Source of the DNA: a virus
DNA length: 26,047 nucleotides
IMG/VR virus record: IMGVR_UViG_3300009151_000328
Span: 1 to 26,047 of that record
Direction: 5' to 3' (one strand)
Position 1 is the first letter of the stretch. Every line of letters starts with the position of its first letter. The notes below the pieces were generated by a model. That model saw only the letters and a list, made by a program, of their open reading frames with translations. It ran no database searches and was not told where the DNA came from. Both the position numbers and the translations under genes were made by a program. Shown piece after piece: positions 1 to 7,101 of the stretch.

Positions 1-31
1 ACTCTATAGGAATAATAAGAACGAAAGACGT

Positions 32-1678
32 ATGAATGAAGCTAGAGGAAATCTTTCAAAAGAAGAATTCCTTAAAGGTGGAAGTCAAAAGGCACAGGAA
101 TACTTAAAAGAAAAAGTTGAAGTCGGCAAAGGATTATCTCAAGTTGATGAACGATACAAGATAAAGAATCCTGAAAAGACTGATAGAGAAAAGGATGCAG
201 ATTTCTTCGGTGTTGGTAAAGGTGTAATGTCAATACCTAGACCTAAACCAGATGAATCTCCGGTAGAACCAACTTCAACTGAATCTCCGATAGAACCAAT
301 AAACGTTCCTACTCCACCAACTGTCGATAATGAATCAGCGGCAGATTTTTCATCCATTGTGGATTCGTTGCGTGAAGTTATAACTAAATTATCTGATTCA
401 ATAGAACCAATGATTCATAGTGACGTTTCGACTGAAGATAAACTTGAAACACAAAGATCTACCAATGAATTCCAAAAGAACCAACTGGATCTAATGAGTA
501 AACAGAATAAGGTTCTTGATGATTCATTGAAAGTTCATAATTTGATTCTTGAAGAACTCAAAAAACGTACTGAAGAGATTGCCAAGAAAGCTGATGAGAA
601 TAAGAATCCAATTGATGAACTTAAAGATGCTGCTGAAGATAAACTTAAAGATGTATTAGAAAATAGAAAGGACAGAGAGGAACGTAATAAAAGACCTAAA
701 CCTACTAGAAATAATAGTAGAAAGCGTAGAAGTGGAATGGGCAAAAAAGGTCTATTTGGATTAGGAGCTGCGGCTGCTGGAGTCGGTGCCGCAGAGGCAA
801 TGGATGTTATTGATATTATTCCAAACACTCCAGACATCGTACCAAATAAAACTACAACTGTTCCAGAAACTCCTAAACCAGACACTACTGGAGATATTAA
901 ACCAGGCGATTCAAGACCAAAACCAGCTACACCAGAAACTCCGAAGAAAGCTGGATTCTTTGAACGTGCTAAAAATGCATTCAGCAAGGTTCCTGGTGTA
1001 ACTGCTGCTGGCGATGTAGGTTCTAAAATATCAGAATCGATTGCTAAACGATTACCTAAAGCTGCATTGAAAGGTGCTTTAAAATCCATTCCTGGTGTTG
1101 GGTTACTGTTAGGAGCAGGAGGAGCATTAGCAGCATTATCAGAAGGTGATATCGTTGGAGCTGGATTAGAAGCTGCAAGCGGTATGGGATCTGCATTGAC
1201 AGCTATTCCAGCAACTGCAGCATTAACGGCTAAAGAAGTTTATGAAGATGTGTATGGTATTAAACCTGAAGATGATCCAGAAGCAGGAAATCGTTTAACC
1301 GAAATTAAGGACAAAGTTGTATTAGAACTTCAAAAATTAGTTGGGGTGGAAGTTAAACCAGAAGCAAGTCAACCTGATGCTAGTAATTTATTAGAAGGAA
1401 TTGATAATAAGGCTAATGTTGCCCCAACAGGAACGTCTCAGGAAGTTAAACCAGAAGCAATTAAACCAGAAGCAAGTCAACCAAATGTTGCTAATGTAGT
1501 TTACGATAAATCTGCTGATGTTGCTCAAAGTACTGGAGGTTCATCTACTGTAGTAAACAATATATCAGCTCCGACTAATAATGTTTCGGCACCCACAAAA
1601 TCTGCACCTACTAAGTTTGATCCAAGAAATAATGATTCGACCGTAAGTAGATTATTTGCTAGTAGACAATTCTACTAG
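32..1678 (+). CDS. Probable virion structural protein, 548 aa
   Basis: I do not recognise a named family. The N-terminal 70 residues are charged; residues about 70-105 are rich in Pro, Ser and Glu; about 105-235 is strongly helical and charged and may form a coiled coil. A Lys/Arg-rich patch follows, then an Ala/Gly-rich segment near 245-260 and a longer Ala/Gly/Leu-rich one near 345-405 that could contact or cross a membrane. The C-terminal part has low-complexity repeats (EVKPEA, KPEASQP) and a VVNNISAPTNNVSAPT stretch, then ends in Arg-Gln-Phe-Tyr. Such tails are common in T4-like tail or baseplate-associated proteins, so a virion role is inferred. It is the only large plus-strand gene here and is followed directly by a strong terminator, which fits the end of a late structural operon. 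The start has only a weak AAGA ribosome-binding site. Confidence 0.75.
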   Translation: MNEARGNLSKEEFLKGGSQKAQEYLKEKVEVGKGLSQVDERYKIKNPEKTDREKDADFFGVGKGVMSIPRPKPDESPVEPTSTESPIEPINVPTPPTVDNESAADFSSIVDSLREVITKLSDSIEPMIHSDVSTEDKLETQRSTNEFQKNQLDLMSKQNKVLDDSLKVHNLILEELKKRTEEIAKKADENKNPIDELKDAAEDKLKDVLENRKDREERNKRPKPTRNNSRKRRSGMGKKGLFGLGAAAAGVGAAEAMDVIDIIPNTPDIVPNKTTTVPETPKPDTTGDIKPGDSRPKPATPETPKKAGFFERAKNAFSKVPGVTAAGDVGSKISESIAKRLPKAALKGALKSIPGVGLLLGAGGALAALSEGDIVGAGLEAASGMGSALTAIPATAALTAKEVYEDVYGIKPEDDPEAGNRLTEIKDKVVLELQKLVGVEVKPEASQPDASNLLEGIDNKANVAPTGTSQEVKPEAIKPEASQPNVANVVYDKSADVAQSTGGSSTVVNNISAPTNNVSAPTKSAPTKFDPRNNDSTVSRLFASRQFY

Positions 1679-1685
1679 ACAATAA

Positions 1686-1708
1686 AAAGGGGCCATTAAG
1701 GCCCCTTT
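1686..1708. terminator. Bidirectional intrinsic terminator
   Basis: A perfect 9-bp stem (AAAGGGGCC / GGCCCCTTT) encloses a 5-base loop, with an A-run on one side and a T-run on the other. It sits between the stop codons of two convergent genes, the plus-strand structural gene and minus-strand gp32, so it can end transcripts from both sides. Confidence 0.93.
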
Positions 1709-1724
1709 CTTATATCACAACTTA

Positions 1725-2642
1725 TTAATCCATTTCTGCAATCTGAGCAAAGTAGTTCATGATATCTTCGTCATCATCTACTGGAGCAGATTTAGCAGGA
1801 GTTGATTTGAAACTTGGAGCAGGAGCTGCTCTAGCAGGAGTAGGAGCTTCAATCGATTTCTCAGCAATCTGAGAAGCACTTACTGAACCACCTTCCCCAT
1901 TCAACACAGAATTCAACTTTCTCGATAATTCATCATAAGATTTGAAATTCTTTCTATCTAACAACTCAGCTAACTTATGTTGCTTATTAGCAATCTTCAG
2001 AATAGCTTCTTCATCACCTTTGAACAATTCAGAAGGAGATTCAAATTCCGATTTGTCATATGAAGGCCATCCATCAACTTGACGCATCTTGATTTTAAAG
2101 TTTGCTCCATCCCAGTAATCAAACACATTGACTGGAGCTTCATCTTCAAATGTTGGACGAGCTTTATCCATAATCATATCAAAGATACGCTTACCATATT
2201 TGAACAAGAATACTTTACCTTCATTCTCAGGATGTTTAGGATCACTAATAACCAGAATGTTGGAAGTATAATTCAACTTACGTTTTTGTTTAGTAGCAAT
2301 CTTCTTATCAGAATCATTACCAGAATTCCATAATTTAGAATTCAATTCACCTACTGGATCATTCTCATTCAGAGTAGTAAGAGAGTTTTCGATATACCAT
2401 TTACCAGTAGGACCTTGGAATCCATGTGTGAAGATACGAACCCATGGTAATTCATCATCTCCTACGACTGGCAAGAAACGAATGACTGCTGAAGCATTTC
2501 CTGCTTTGTCTTTTTCTAATTTCCAATAACGATCGTCACCAAATGAACCATTAGTAGACTGAGGATTGACAATTTTCTCAAATTCTGAAGTGATGCTAGC
2601 AAAGTTGTTGTTACGTGTTTTTCTTAAAGATGCGATATCCAT
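1725..2642 (-). CDS. 32: gp32-like single-stranded DNA-binding protein
   Basis: T4 gp32 family: coats single-stranded DNA at the replication fork and in recombination and repair, and contacts the helicase loader and polymerase. The 305 residues have the family layout. A basic N-terminal segment (RKTR, residues 7-10) stands where the T4 cooperativity motif lies. The core contains WYIENSLTTL, KLWNSG, NILVISDP, ENEGKVFLFKYGKRIFD and YWDGANFKIKMRQVDGW. A Pro/Ala-rich linker leads to an acidic tail (VDDDED), the usual partner-binding end. The protein has no cysteine, so the T4 zinc finger is absent; the core is continuous across that place. It is the last gene of a 33-59-32 operon but also has its own promoter. 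The ribosome-binding site is GGGA ahead of ATG. Confidence 0.97.
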   Translation of the reverse strand: MDIASLRKTRNNNFASITSEFEKIVNPQSTNGSFGDDRYWKLEKDKAGNASAVIRFLPVVGDDELPWVRIFTHGFQGPTGKWYIENSLTTLNENDPVGELNSKLWNSGNDSDKKIATKQKRKLNYTSNILVISDPKHPENEGKVFLFKYGKRIFDMIMDKARPTFEDEAPVNVFDYWDGANFKIKMRQVDGWPSYDKSEFESPSELFKGDEEAILKIANKQHKLAELLDRKNFKSYDELSRKLNSVLNGEGGSVSASQIAEKSIEAPTPARAAPAPSFKSTPAKSAPVDDDEDIMNYFAQIAEMD

Positions 2643-2653
2643 TTTTATATTCC

Positions 2654-2680
2654 CGAAGTATGTATTATGTACGAAGTATG
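2654..2680 (-). promoter_or_regulatory. Repeated leader upstream of gp32, possible autoregulatory site
   Basis: The A/T-rich leader carries two exact copies of CATACTTCG, 18 bases apart, just before the GGGA ribosome-binding site. In T4, gp32 represses its own translation by binding an unstructured leader next to a pseudoknot. That this repeat plays the same role is inference. Confidence 0.4.
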
Positions 2681-2691
2681 TTTTTGTGTCA

Positions 2692-2727
2692 CTAGGATAG
2701 TATCTCCTAGTATTGGTATTTAGTCAA
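2692..2727 (-). promoter_or_regulatory. Sigma70-like promoter for gp32 with overlapping palindrome
   Basis: On the minus strand, TTGACT (2722-2727) is followed after 17 bases by GATACT (2699-2704). A 6-bp inverted repeat CTAGGA/TCCTAG (2692-2697 and 2705-2710) brackets the -10. The spacer and -10 read ATACTAGGAGATACTAT, which closely resembles the promoter at 6074-6101. Confidence 0.65.
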
Positions 2728-2738
2728 CATTACGCCCC

Positions 2739-3329
2739 CTATAGTTCATTATAAATCACTGTGAGTTTATCCATATCAAATTTTACAAATTTCTTCAACT
2801 TCTCAATAACTAGAAACTCCTTACTCCATATAACAGAATGCTGAGGTTTCCATTCATCCAAGTAATTATTCATTTCGTTTAGAATGTGCATAGTTTCTAT
2901 AGTAACCTTTCCTCCCATATACAATTTGAACAATTCAGGAACGTCACCATTCTTACTGAGAAAGAGACTATCTTTGGATAATTGTCTCTTCTCAAGGTAC
3001 AATCCTAGTTGATCTAAGTCCTCTTTGAAGATGTTAGTGATACTCTGTTTTCGTTTATTCCATATAGTAATATTACGTTCACTGGTAGCAATATTATGAA
3101 TTGGATTATCATTCCTATAAGCATAATTTGCTACCAAGAACTGGATTGCGTCACGTTCATTATCAAACTTTCTTGCAACAGCATTATAAACATTATAATC
3201 TCGTTTAGCAAGAAACTTCTCAAATGAGGTACCAGCTACTGAACCCTTATACTCAAACACATTATACTTCTCTGTGGTAAAATGAAGTTTAGTAGCTCTA
3301 TCAAACTTGAATAACTGAAAACCGTTCAT
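2739..3329 (-). CDS. 59: gp59-like helicase loader
   Basis: A 196-residue protein resembling T4 gp59 (217 aa), which loads the replicative helicase gp41 onto gp32-covered forks. Family-like features: the N-terminal YNVFEYKG segment, then FEKFLAKRDYNVYNAVARKF, the LVANY segment matching the T4 'NLVAN' region, and a C-terminal helical domain that includes a WKPQHSVIW stretch. Gene order supports the call, since 33-59-32 is also the T4 order. Its ATG overlaps the last base of the gp33 stop codon (TAATG), which suggests translational coupling. Confidence 0.88.
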   Translation of the reverse strand: MNGFQLFKFDRATKLHFTTEKYNVFEYKGSVAGTSFEKFLAKRDYNVYNAVARKFDNERDAIQFLVANYAYRNDNPIHNIATSERNITIWNKRKQSITNIFKEDLDQLGLYLEKRQLSKDSLFLSKNGDVPELFKLYMGGKVTIETMHILNEMNNYLDEWKPQHSVIWSKEFLVIEKLKKFVKFDMDKLTVIYNEL

Positions 3330-3550
3330 TATAAAGTCATTGTAGTCGATTTTGGTAATCTGCCTTCCTGTTGCAATTCATACTCAATCTTATCTTTCAA
3401 AGATTTACTAATATGGGGAACTACTTCAACAGGATCGATGAAATTCTCAGCACAGTACTCAAGGATTGCTTCCATCTTAGAAAGATTCTTTTCACTGGCT
3501 AAGGTTTCAATAAACAAACTAAATTCATTAGCAGAAGTAATTCTATTCAT
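3329..3550 (-). CDS. 33: gp33-like late transcription co-activator
   Basis: A 73-residue protein resembling the C-terminal part of T4 gp33 (112 aa) and the short gp33 proteins of marine T4-like phages. In T4, gp33 binds the beta-flap of host RNA polymerase and links it to the sliding clamp gp45 so that TATAAATA late promoters are used. Seen here: FIETLASEKNLSKMEAILEYCAEN, PHISKSLKDKIEYELQ, and a short hydrophobic C-terminal end (MTL) where T4 gp33 has its clamp-binding tail. The gene overlaps both neighbours by a few bases, within the conserved 33-59-32 order. Late promoters of the matching type occur in this window. Confidence 0.87.
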   Translation of the reverse strand: MNRITSANEFSLFIETLASEKNLSKMEAILEYCAENFIDPVEVVPHISKSLKDKIEYELQQEGRLPKSTTMTL

Positions 3551-3807
3551 AATTTCTCCAAGTAATATCTTGTTACACGAACCAGGTTCAAGAAGTTCTC
3601 GTATTGATCAAACTTCTCATTGTATGGTTTTCTAACGTCAGAATTGTAAGGAGCATTAGACCATACTGAGTTTGAGAATGATTTAATATACCCATCGAAC
3701 CACTCGTTTAGATTATCAATATGGAGTTGGAGTTCATAGAATATTTCACGTAGCTGCTCTTTATCTTTCAAAGCGTAAAGAGTAGCAATTTCATTAACGG
3801 TATGCAT
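3547..3807 (-). CDS. Hypothetical protein, first gene of the 33-59-32 operon
   Basis: An 86-residue, probably helical and cytoplasmic protein with no motif I recognise. It overlaps the gp33 start by 4 bases (ATGA) and is the first gene after the promoter at 3845-3872. The position suggests a replication or late transcription accessory role, but that is guilt by association only. Ribosome-binding site AAAGGAA. Confidence 0.8.
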   Translation of the reverse strand: MHTVNEIATLYALKDKEQLREIFYELQLHIDNLNEWFDGYIKSFSNSVWSNAPYNSDVRKPYNEKFDQYENFLNLVRVTRYYLEKL

Positions 3808-3844
3808 AATTTAGATTCCTTTGGTGGGGTCAATTTAAAAACTT

Positions 3845-3872
3845 ATTATCCTACAAAACTCCAATTAGTCAA
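3845..3872 (-). promoter_or_regulatory. Sigma70-like promoter of the 33-59-32 operon
   Basis: On the minus strand TTGACT (3867-3872) and GATAAT (3845-3850) are spaced by 16 bases, the spacing of most early-type promoters in this window. It lacks the GTTAACC palindrome found after the others. Confidence 0.75.
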
Positions 3873-3883
3873 CATTTAAATCT

Positions 3884-3891
3884 TATAAATA
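3884..3891 (+). promoter_or_regulatory. T4-type late promoter (TATAAATA) for the broken homing endonuclease
   Basis: A perfect TATAAATA about 85 bases upstream of the endonuclease ATG. The intact relative at 7297 has the same element at a similar distance (7221-7228). Confidence 0.8.
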
Positions 3892-3904
3892 GATTGTGCA
3901 AAAT

Positions 3905-3940
3905 AAAAAAGCTGGTCACGGGATTGCCGTCCCTACCAGC
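3905..3940 (-). terminator. Intrinsic terminator, minus strand
   Basis: Read on the minus strand, GCTGGT pairs with ACCAGC, with an inner ACGG/CCGT stem, and six T follow. It would stop minus-strand transcripts coming from the clpP side before they enter the 33-59-32 operon. The same sequence lies in the 5' leader of the plus-strand endonuclease transcript, where it could fold as a leader hairpin. Confidence 0.6.
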
Positions 3941-3974
3941 ACTAATCATTCTTACAATAATTCAAGGAACTATC

Positions 3975-4680
3975 ATGACCAGCAAAACTATATATCTGCC
4001 ATATTTTTACATCATCCAACATAAATCCACTAGAAAGATGTATGCAGGATCAAGATGGGCTAAAGGGTGTCATCCTAATGAATTTATGCAGCCTCATGGG
4101 TATGGTACATCTTCTAAAGTAATAAACCAAATTATTATTCAAGAAGGTATCGATTCGTTTGAAATACTTCGAATCGATACCAATCTTGATGGATTATCGG
4201 CATACGAATACGAAACTTTATTTTTACAAACAATGGATTGTGCCAATTCTCATGATTGATATAATGGTCACAATAATACTGGGATTGCTCCAGCATTAGG
4301 TACCGAATGGTTTAAAAATACTATGAAATCAAAGTATGGTGTTGAATATACTATGCAAATGCCGGATTTCAAAAACAAACAACAAAAATCTAATAAAAAT
4401 ACTTTACTAGAAAGATATGGAGTAGTAAATACAAGTCAAATACAAGAAGTAAAAGATAAAAAGATTGATACTAATATGAAACGATCTGGCTTTGAAAATC
4501 CTAGTCAAGATCCAGAAATTAAAGCTAGAAGTAAAATAACAAGAAAAGCAACTATTGATGGAAACCTACGGAGTTGATAATCCAAATTTCGTAATGTTTC
4601 CATCAATAGTTGCTACTAGAAAATCCTATGCTAAAAATATTCTATCCAGATGTTATCCTGAATTTAAAATATATTACTAA
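3975..4680 (+). pseudogene. Broken GIY-YIG homing endonuclease gene
   Basis: The start (MTSKTIYLPYFYII, then MYAGSRWAKGCHP) is nearly identical to the intact gene at 7297-8190. Two lesions are visible. The Trp codon of the ANSxDWYNGHNN segment is TGA (4257-4259) where the intact gene has TGG. Near 4560 one extra G shifts the frame; after it the other frame reads ETYGVDNPN and ends in a tail like the intact protein (SIVATRKSYAKNI, ending IYY). Between the lesions the frame stays open and keeps the YGV/SQ repeat motifs of the DNA-binding half. The AAGGA ribosome-binding site and late promoter are kept, so a 94-residue N-terminal GIY-YIG fragment may still be made. The end overlaps convergent clpP by 4 bases. 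Confidence 0.88.
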
Positions 4681-5249
4681 TTTAGTTCTTTTATCTCGTC
4701 ACAAAGTCCATAATTCAAAGCTTCTTGTGGACTTAACCAACAATCTGACGCAGGTAAAAGAAATTTGTTGATTTGATCTTCATCCAAGTTAGAGCACTTC
4801 TTGTAATGATTCATAAGCATAGTACTAGTCAAATCAAATGCTTTAGTAGCGGCAATTAACTCATGAGATTTCCCTACTGATCCCCATGAGTATTGATGAG
4901 AAAGGATAGCAGTATTAGGAGTAAGAATTCTATGACCGTGGTATCCTGCCATGAATATCATTAGTCCAGCAGAAGCAATCTGACCAATCCCAATAGTTCT
5001 TACAGGAATATGAGAACCTCTAATAACATCTATTAAAGCAAATCCTGCATTGAGATCTCCTCCTGAAGAACATATCATCAAGTTAAGCATCTCAGCAGGC
5101 TCTTCTGAGAAATTCGAATCAATAATCCATTCTATACATGGTCTAATAGAATCATTCTCTATATCGTCCATGAGAAGGAAAAACGATTGTTGGTCGCGGT
5201 TACCCGAAAGTGATTCGTTAATCTTACTGAACATCTTGTTTGAAGCCAT
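4677..5249 (-). CDS. clpP: ClpP-like serine protease
   Basis: A 190-residue protein with the ClpP fold signature. ClpP forms a barrel-shaped peptidase fed by ATP-dependent unfoldases. Catalytic residues can be placed: Ser93 in GQIASAG, His118 in AILSHQY, Asp169 in ASDCWLSPQEALNYGL. The SSGGD loop (61-65) is the oxyanion and substrate-binding strand region. The length fits ClpP (about 190-200 aa). No Clp ATPase is visible in the window, so it may work with the host ClpX/ClpA or serve in head maturation or host takeover. Ribosome-binding site AAGGA; its own promoter lies at 5324-5352. Confidence 0.93.
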   Translation of the reverse strand: MASNKMFSKINESLSGNRDQQSFFLLMDDIENDSIRPCIEWIIDSNFSEEPAEMLNLMICSSGGDLNAGFALIDVIRGSHIPVRTIGIGQIASAGLMIFMAGYHGHRILTPNTAILSHQYSWGSVGKSHELIAATKAFDLTSTMLMNHYKKCSNLDEDQINKFLLPASDCWLSPQEALNYGLCDEIKELN

Positions 5250-5323
5250 ATTGAATTCCTTTTGAAGTTATAATGTAAACTCTATTTAACAGCTAACTAA
5301 TACCAATAGAAGCCATTAGGACT

Positions 5324-5352
5324 ATAATACTATAGAAGTCAACAAAAGACAA
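5324..5352 (-). promoter_or_regulatory. Putative sigma70-like promoter for clpP
   Basis: On the minus strand TTGTCT (5347-5352) is followed after 17 bases by TATTAT (5324-5329). A GATACTAGGAG motif like those in the gp32 and hydrolase promoters lies just upstream. A TTGACT inside the spacer is an alternative -35 without a good -10. Confidence 0.5.
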
Positions 5353-5521
5353 CACTCCTAGTATCCCATTGTTAATCAACAGGAATATAATTAAACGCCA
5401 GTTTCGTTAAATTTAATGGCATGAATGTACATATTCCTGAAAAAGTCAGAAAAATGGCTTCTAACTGATTGATTATAAAGCGGGTAAAATCCCGAAATAG
5501 CGTTATTTTAGAATTCTAATG
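5353..5521. other. Intergenic stretch without a convincing gene
   Basis: The 315 bases between clpP and the hydrolase gene hold the clpP promoter on one side and a terminator on the other. The middle has only very short frames. A small hairpin CGGG-TAAAAT-CCCG lies at 5481-5494. I see no tRNA. Confidence 0.6.
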
Positions 5522-5547
5522 AAAAAAAAGTCTTCCGAAGAAGACTT
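5522..5547 (-). terminator. Strong intrinsic terminator after the cell-wall hydrolase gene
   Basis: On the minus strand an 8-bp perfect stem AAGTCTTC/GAAGACTT closes a TTCG tetraloop and runs into eight T. It lies 18 bases past the hydrolase stop codon. Confidence 0.95.
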
Positions 5548-5564
5548 ATCGTAGACTGATTGGA

Positions 5565-6032
5565 TTAGGTTTTGATTGCTTTATAGAAAAAGTGATTTCC
5601 AATATGAATGGATCCACGTTTATGAGGTTTGTTTGGGAATGAATCAAATGAGTCTAGGTTGCCTATTGGGTTAGGTACCTTGCCATCTAATACATTTTCT
5701 GCTAGAGTCAGGAATACCATACGGTCCTTATTAGGAAGACGTTTTTGTGTGTATTGTTGTTTGACTACTGAGCAGGGTCTTTTGTGGAGTATTTTAGTTG
5801 ACCTGTTGACTATGGTATAGCCGACAGCATGCTTTCCTACTAAGGGTTCTCCTCTAGCTTCGGAATAAATGGTCTCAGCCGTACACTGAATATCACGTAC
5901 GTTAAAATACTTTGGTTTACTCGGAATGTGCTTCAAGAGCACAGAATGTGTTTGCTTTATCGGTTCCACTACTTCATTTCCTGTTAACTCAGTGGAAGCT
6001 GATAATAATAACATCAATATTAATAGTCGCAT
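5565..6032 (-). CDS. Exported SleB/CwlJ-type cell-wall hydrolase
   Basis: A 155-residue protein of the hydrolase_2 (SleB/CwlJ) type, which cuts peptidoglycan. Residues 1-19 are a signal peptide or signal anchor (MRLLILMLLLSASTELTG) with no lipobox Cys, so Sec export is likely. The catalytic domain starts near residue 48: CTAETIYSEARGEP holds the expected catalytic Glu58, VGYTIVNRS follows, and the domain ends with the typical aromatic HFFY (147-150). It has two upstream promoters, one sigma70-like (6074-6101) and one TATAAATA late element (6179-6186), and a strong terminator. A role in lysis is likely, since secretory endolysins work this way in other phages. AGGAG ribosome-binding site. Confidence 0.9.
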   Translation of the reverse strand: MRLLILMLLLSASTELTGNEVVEPIKQTHSVLLKHIPSKPKYFNVRDIQCTAETIYSEARGEPLVGKHAVGYTIVNRSTKILHKRPCSVVKQQYTQKRLPNKDRMVFLTLAENVLDGKVPNPIGNLDSFDSFPNKPHKRGSIHIGNHFFYKAIKT

Positions 6033-6073
6033 ATTGAAGTTCTCCTGTTTTCAGTGATACTATACCCAAAACG

Positions 6074-6101
6074 GATATAGTATTTCCCTAGTATCGGTCG
6101 A
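6074..6101 (-). promoter_or_regulatory. Putative promoter for the cell-wall hydrolase
   Basis: On the minus strand TCGACC (6096-6101) and TATATC (6074-6079) are 16 bases apart. The spacer contains ATACTAGGGAAATACTAT, very close to the gp32 promoter's ATACTAGGAGATACTAT. Confidence 0.5.
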
Positions 6102-6178
6102 CTTGTTTTGCCAGTTGATAATTTGTGGGAGTTGTGTATCGTAACCTTATAGGCTGCTCCTTTCTATTATTGGTAGTA

Positions 6179-6186
6179 TATTTATA
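6179..6186 (-). promoter_or_regulatory. T4-type late promoter inside the end of the upstream gene
   Basis: A perfect TATAAATA on the minus strand overlaps the last codons of the gene at 6182-6436 and lies about 150 bases before the cell-wall hydrolase ATG. It would give that hydrolase late expression. Confidence 0.65.
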
Positions 6187-6436
6187 TATTCCTGATCAGA
6201 ATAACTTGGCCCATAGCCGACCAGTACTGAATAGGACCGCCCCACATAATAGATATAGAATAAGCATCATCAGGGTTATAAGTATCAGATACCCAATACG
6301 ATCCTATTGAATGAGTAATCAGGAATAACTCATCCTTAGTAGGCAATCTCCATACAGAACCCAATTGCTCTAATGCTTTAATAGCATCAGTCTTATTAAC
6401 AGGATTAGAAGTTATTGCTAATCTTTCAATTGTCAT
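6182..6436 (-). CDS. Small DUF1566-like (Lcl-type) protein
   Basis: An 84-residue protein with the pattern WRLPTKDEL, then GSYWVSDTYNPDDAYSI, then a C-terminal VILIRNI. This matches the short DUF1566 module found in many T4-like phages, where only the 'WRLPT..EL' and 'YWxS' core is kept. Function unknown. Good ribosome-binding site (AGGAG, 6 bases before ATG). It is the third gene of the operon starting at the promoter at 7102-7156. Confidence 0.8.
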   Translation of the reverse strand: MTIERLAITSNPVNKTDAIKALEQLGSVWRLPTKDELFLITHSIGSYWVSDTYNPDDAYSISIMWGGPIQYWSAMGQVILIRNI

Positions 6437-6474
6437 CAGGAACTCCTATAAGGTTGTGTTTATGTCCACTCATA

Positions 6475-6684
6475 TTATTCTCCAGTGAAATTGTTCAGTT
6501 TTTCTTGACGGATAAAATCAAGTTCATGTTCAGTAATGTGGTATTCGTATTTACCACCTCTCCATGATACCTCTGCCTTACCTGCTTTAGTAGCTTCACC
6601 AAATGATGAAAAGATACCAATTACATAACTATGCGATTCTCTATCACCCCAGCGTAATGCTTCTACTACAAAGAACTTGCTCAT
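6475..6684 (-). CDS. Small conserved phage protein, 69 aa
   Basis: The protein reads as a compact alpha/beta domain: MSKFFVVEALRW, SYVIGIFSSFGEATKAG, then WRGGKYEYHITEHELD. The 'VG(I/V)FSS..EA' and 'RGGKYE' pattern recalls a small family of phage proteins of unknown function (possibly DUF7336). It overlaps the gene before it by 4 bases (ATGA), so the two are probably translated together. Confidence 0.8.
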   Translation of the reverse strand: MSKFFVVEALRWGDRESHSYVIGIFSSFGEATKAGKAEVSWRGGKYEYHITEHELDFIRQEKLNNFTGE

Positions 6685-7079
6685 TTAACTTCTCCTAATA
6701 CAAATACTGAATTGGTTGAGTACATATTGGATTCTGACATCTCGTTACCTTCAGCATCACGACCATAAGCAACTTGATATGCGCCCATTGAATCGTCATA
6801 CTTGTCATCTATTTTATCAATGAATACCATAGGACCAATAGTAGACGAACCAATAGTACCAATGGATTGGTCATCGATTACAAATTGAGTTTTAGTAACG
6901 TATTTGAGTTTGAAGCCTGCATCAGTAAAGCGTTTAGCATCCGCTTTTTTACGGTACACTTTGTTGATGTTTACTTCGTTGATCACAGGATAGACGCGAG
7001 CAAGCGCCAATTCCTCAGAAGTTGCGATTGCTGCGAAAGTAGCAGAAGGAATAAAAAAGTAGTTGGTTTGTGTATCCAT
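6681..7079 (-). CDS. Hypothetical early protein, 132 aa
   Basis: First gene behind the early promoter at 7102-7156. I place the start at ATG 7079 (MDTQTNYFF) because GAGGA lies 8 bases upstream; a TTG six codons earlier overlaps that site and is unlikely. Residues 5-20 are hydrophobic/aromatic, and the rest is a soluble domain with KKADAKRFTDAGFKLKYV in the middle. No family recognised. Confidence 0.8.
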   Translation of the reverse strand: MDTQTNYFFIPSATFAAIATSEELALARVYPVINEVNINKVYRKKADAKRFTDAGFKLKYVTKTQFVIDDQSIGTIGSSTIGPMVFIDKIDDKYDDSMGAYQVAYGRDAEGNEMSESNMYSTNSVFVLGEVK

Positions 7080-7101
7080 GATATAAATCCTCTTCAAATT
7101 T

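Noticed and set aside
535-1089. Minus-strand 184-codon open frame inside the first gene
   Set aside because: It is a shadow of the plus-strand coding region: low-complexity Ser/Leu/Phe composition, no ribosome-binding site.
2079-2333. Plus-strand frame opposite gp32
   Set aside because: gp32 is certain here, and the frame has no start signal.
4257-4259. TGA read as tryptophan (alternative code) in the homing endonuclease
   Set aside because: The intact copy uses TGG there, TGA serves as a stop in several genes, and a frameshift follows in the same gene, so decay is simpler.
5481-5494. CGGG-TAAAAT-CCCG hairpin as a terminator or RNA gene
   Set aside because: The stem is only 4 bp and no T-run follows.
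6125-6310. Plus-strand 61-codon frame
   Set aside because: It overlaps a promoter region and the DUF1566-like gene and lacks a ribosome-binding site.
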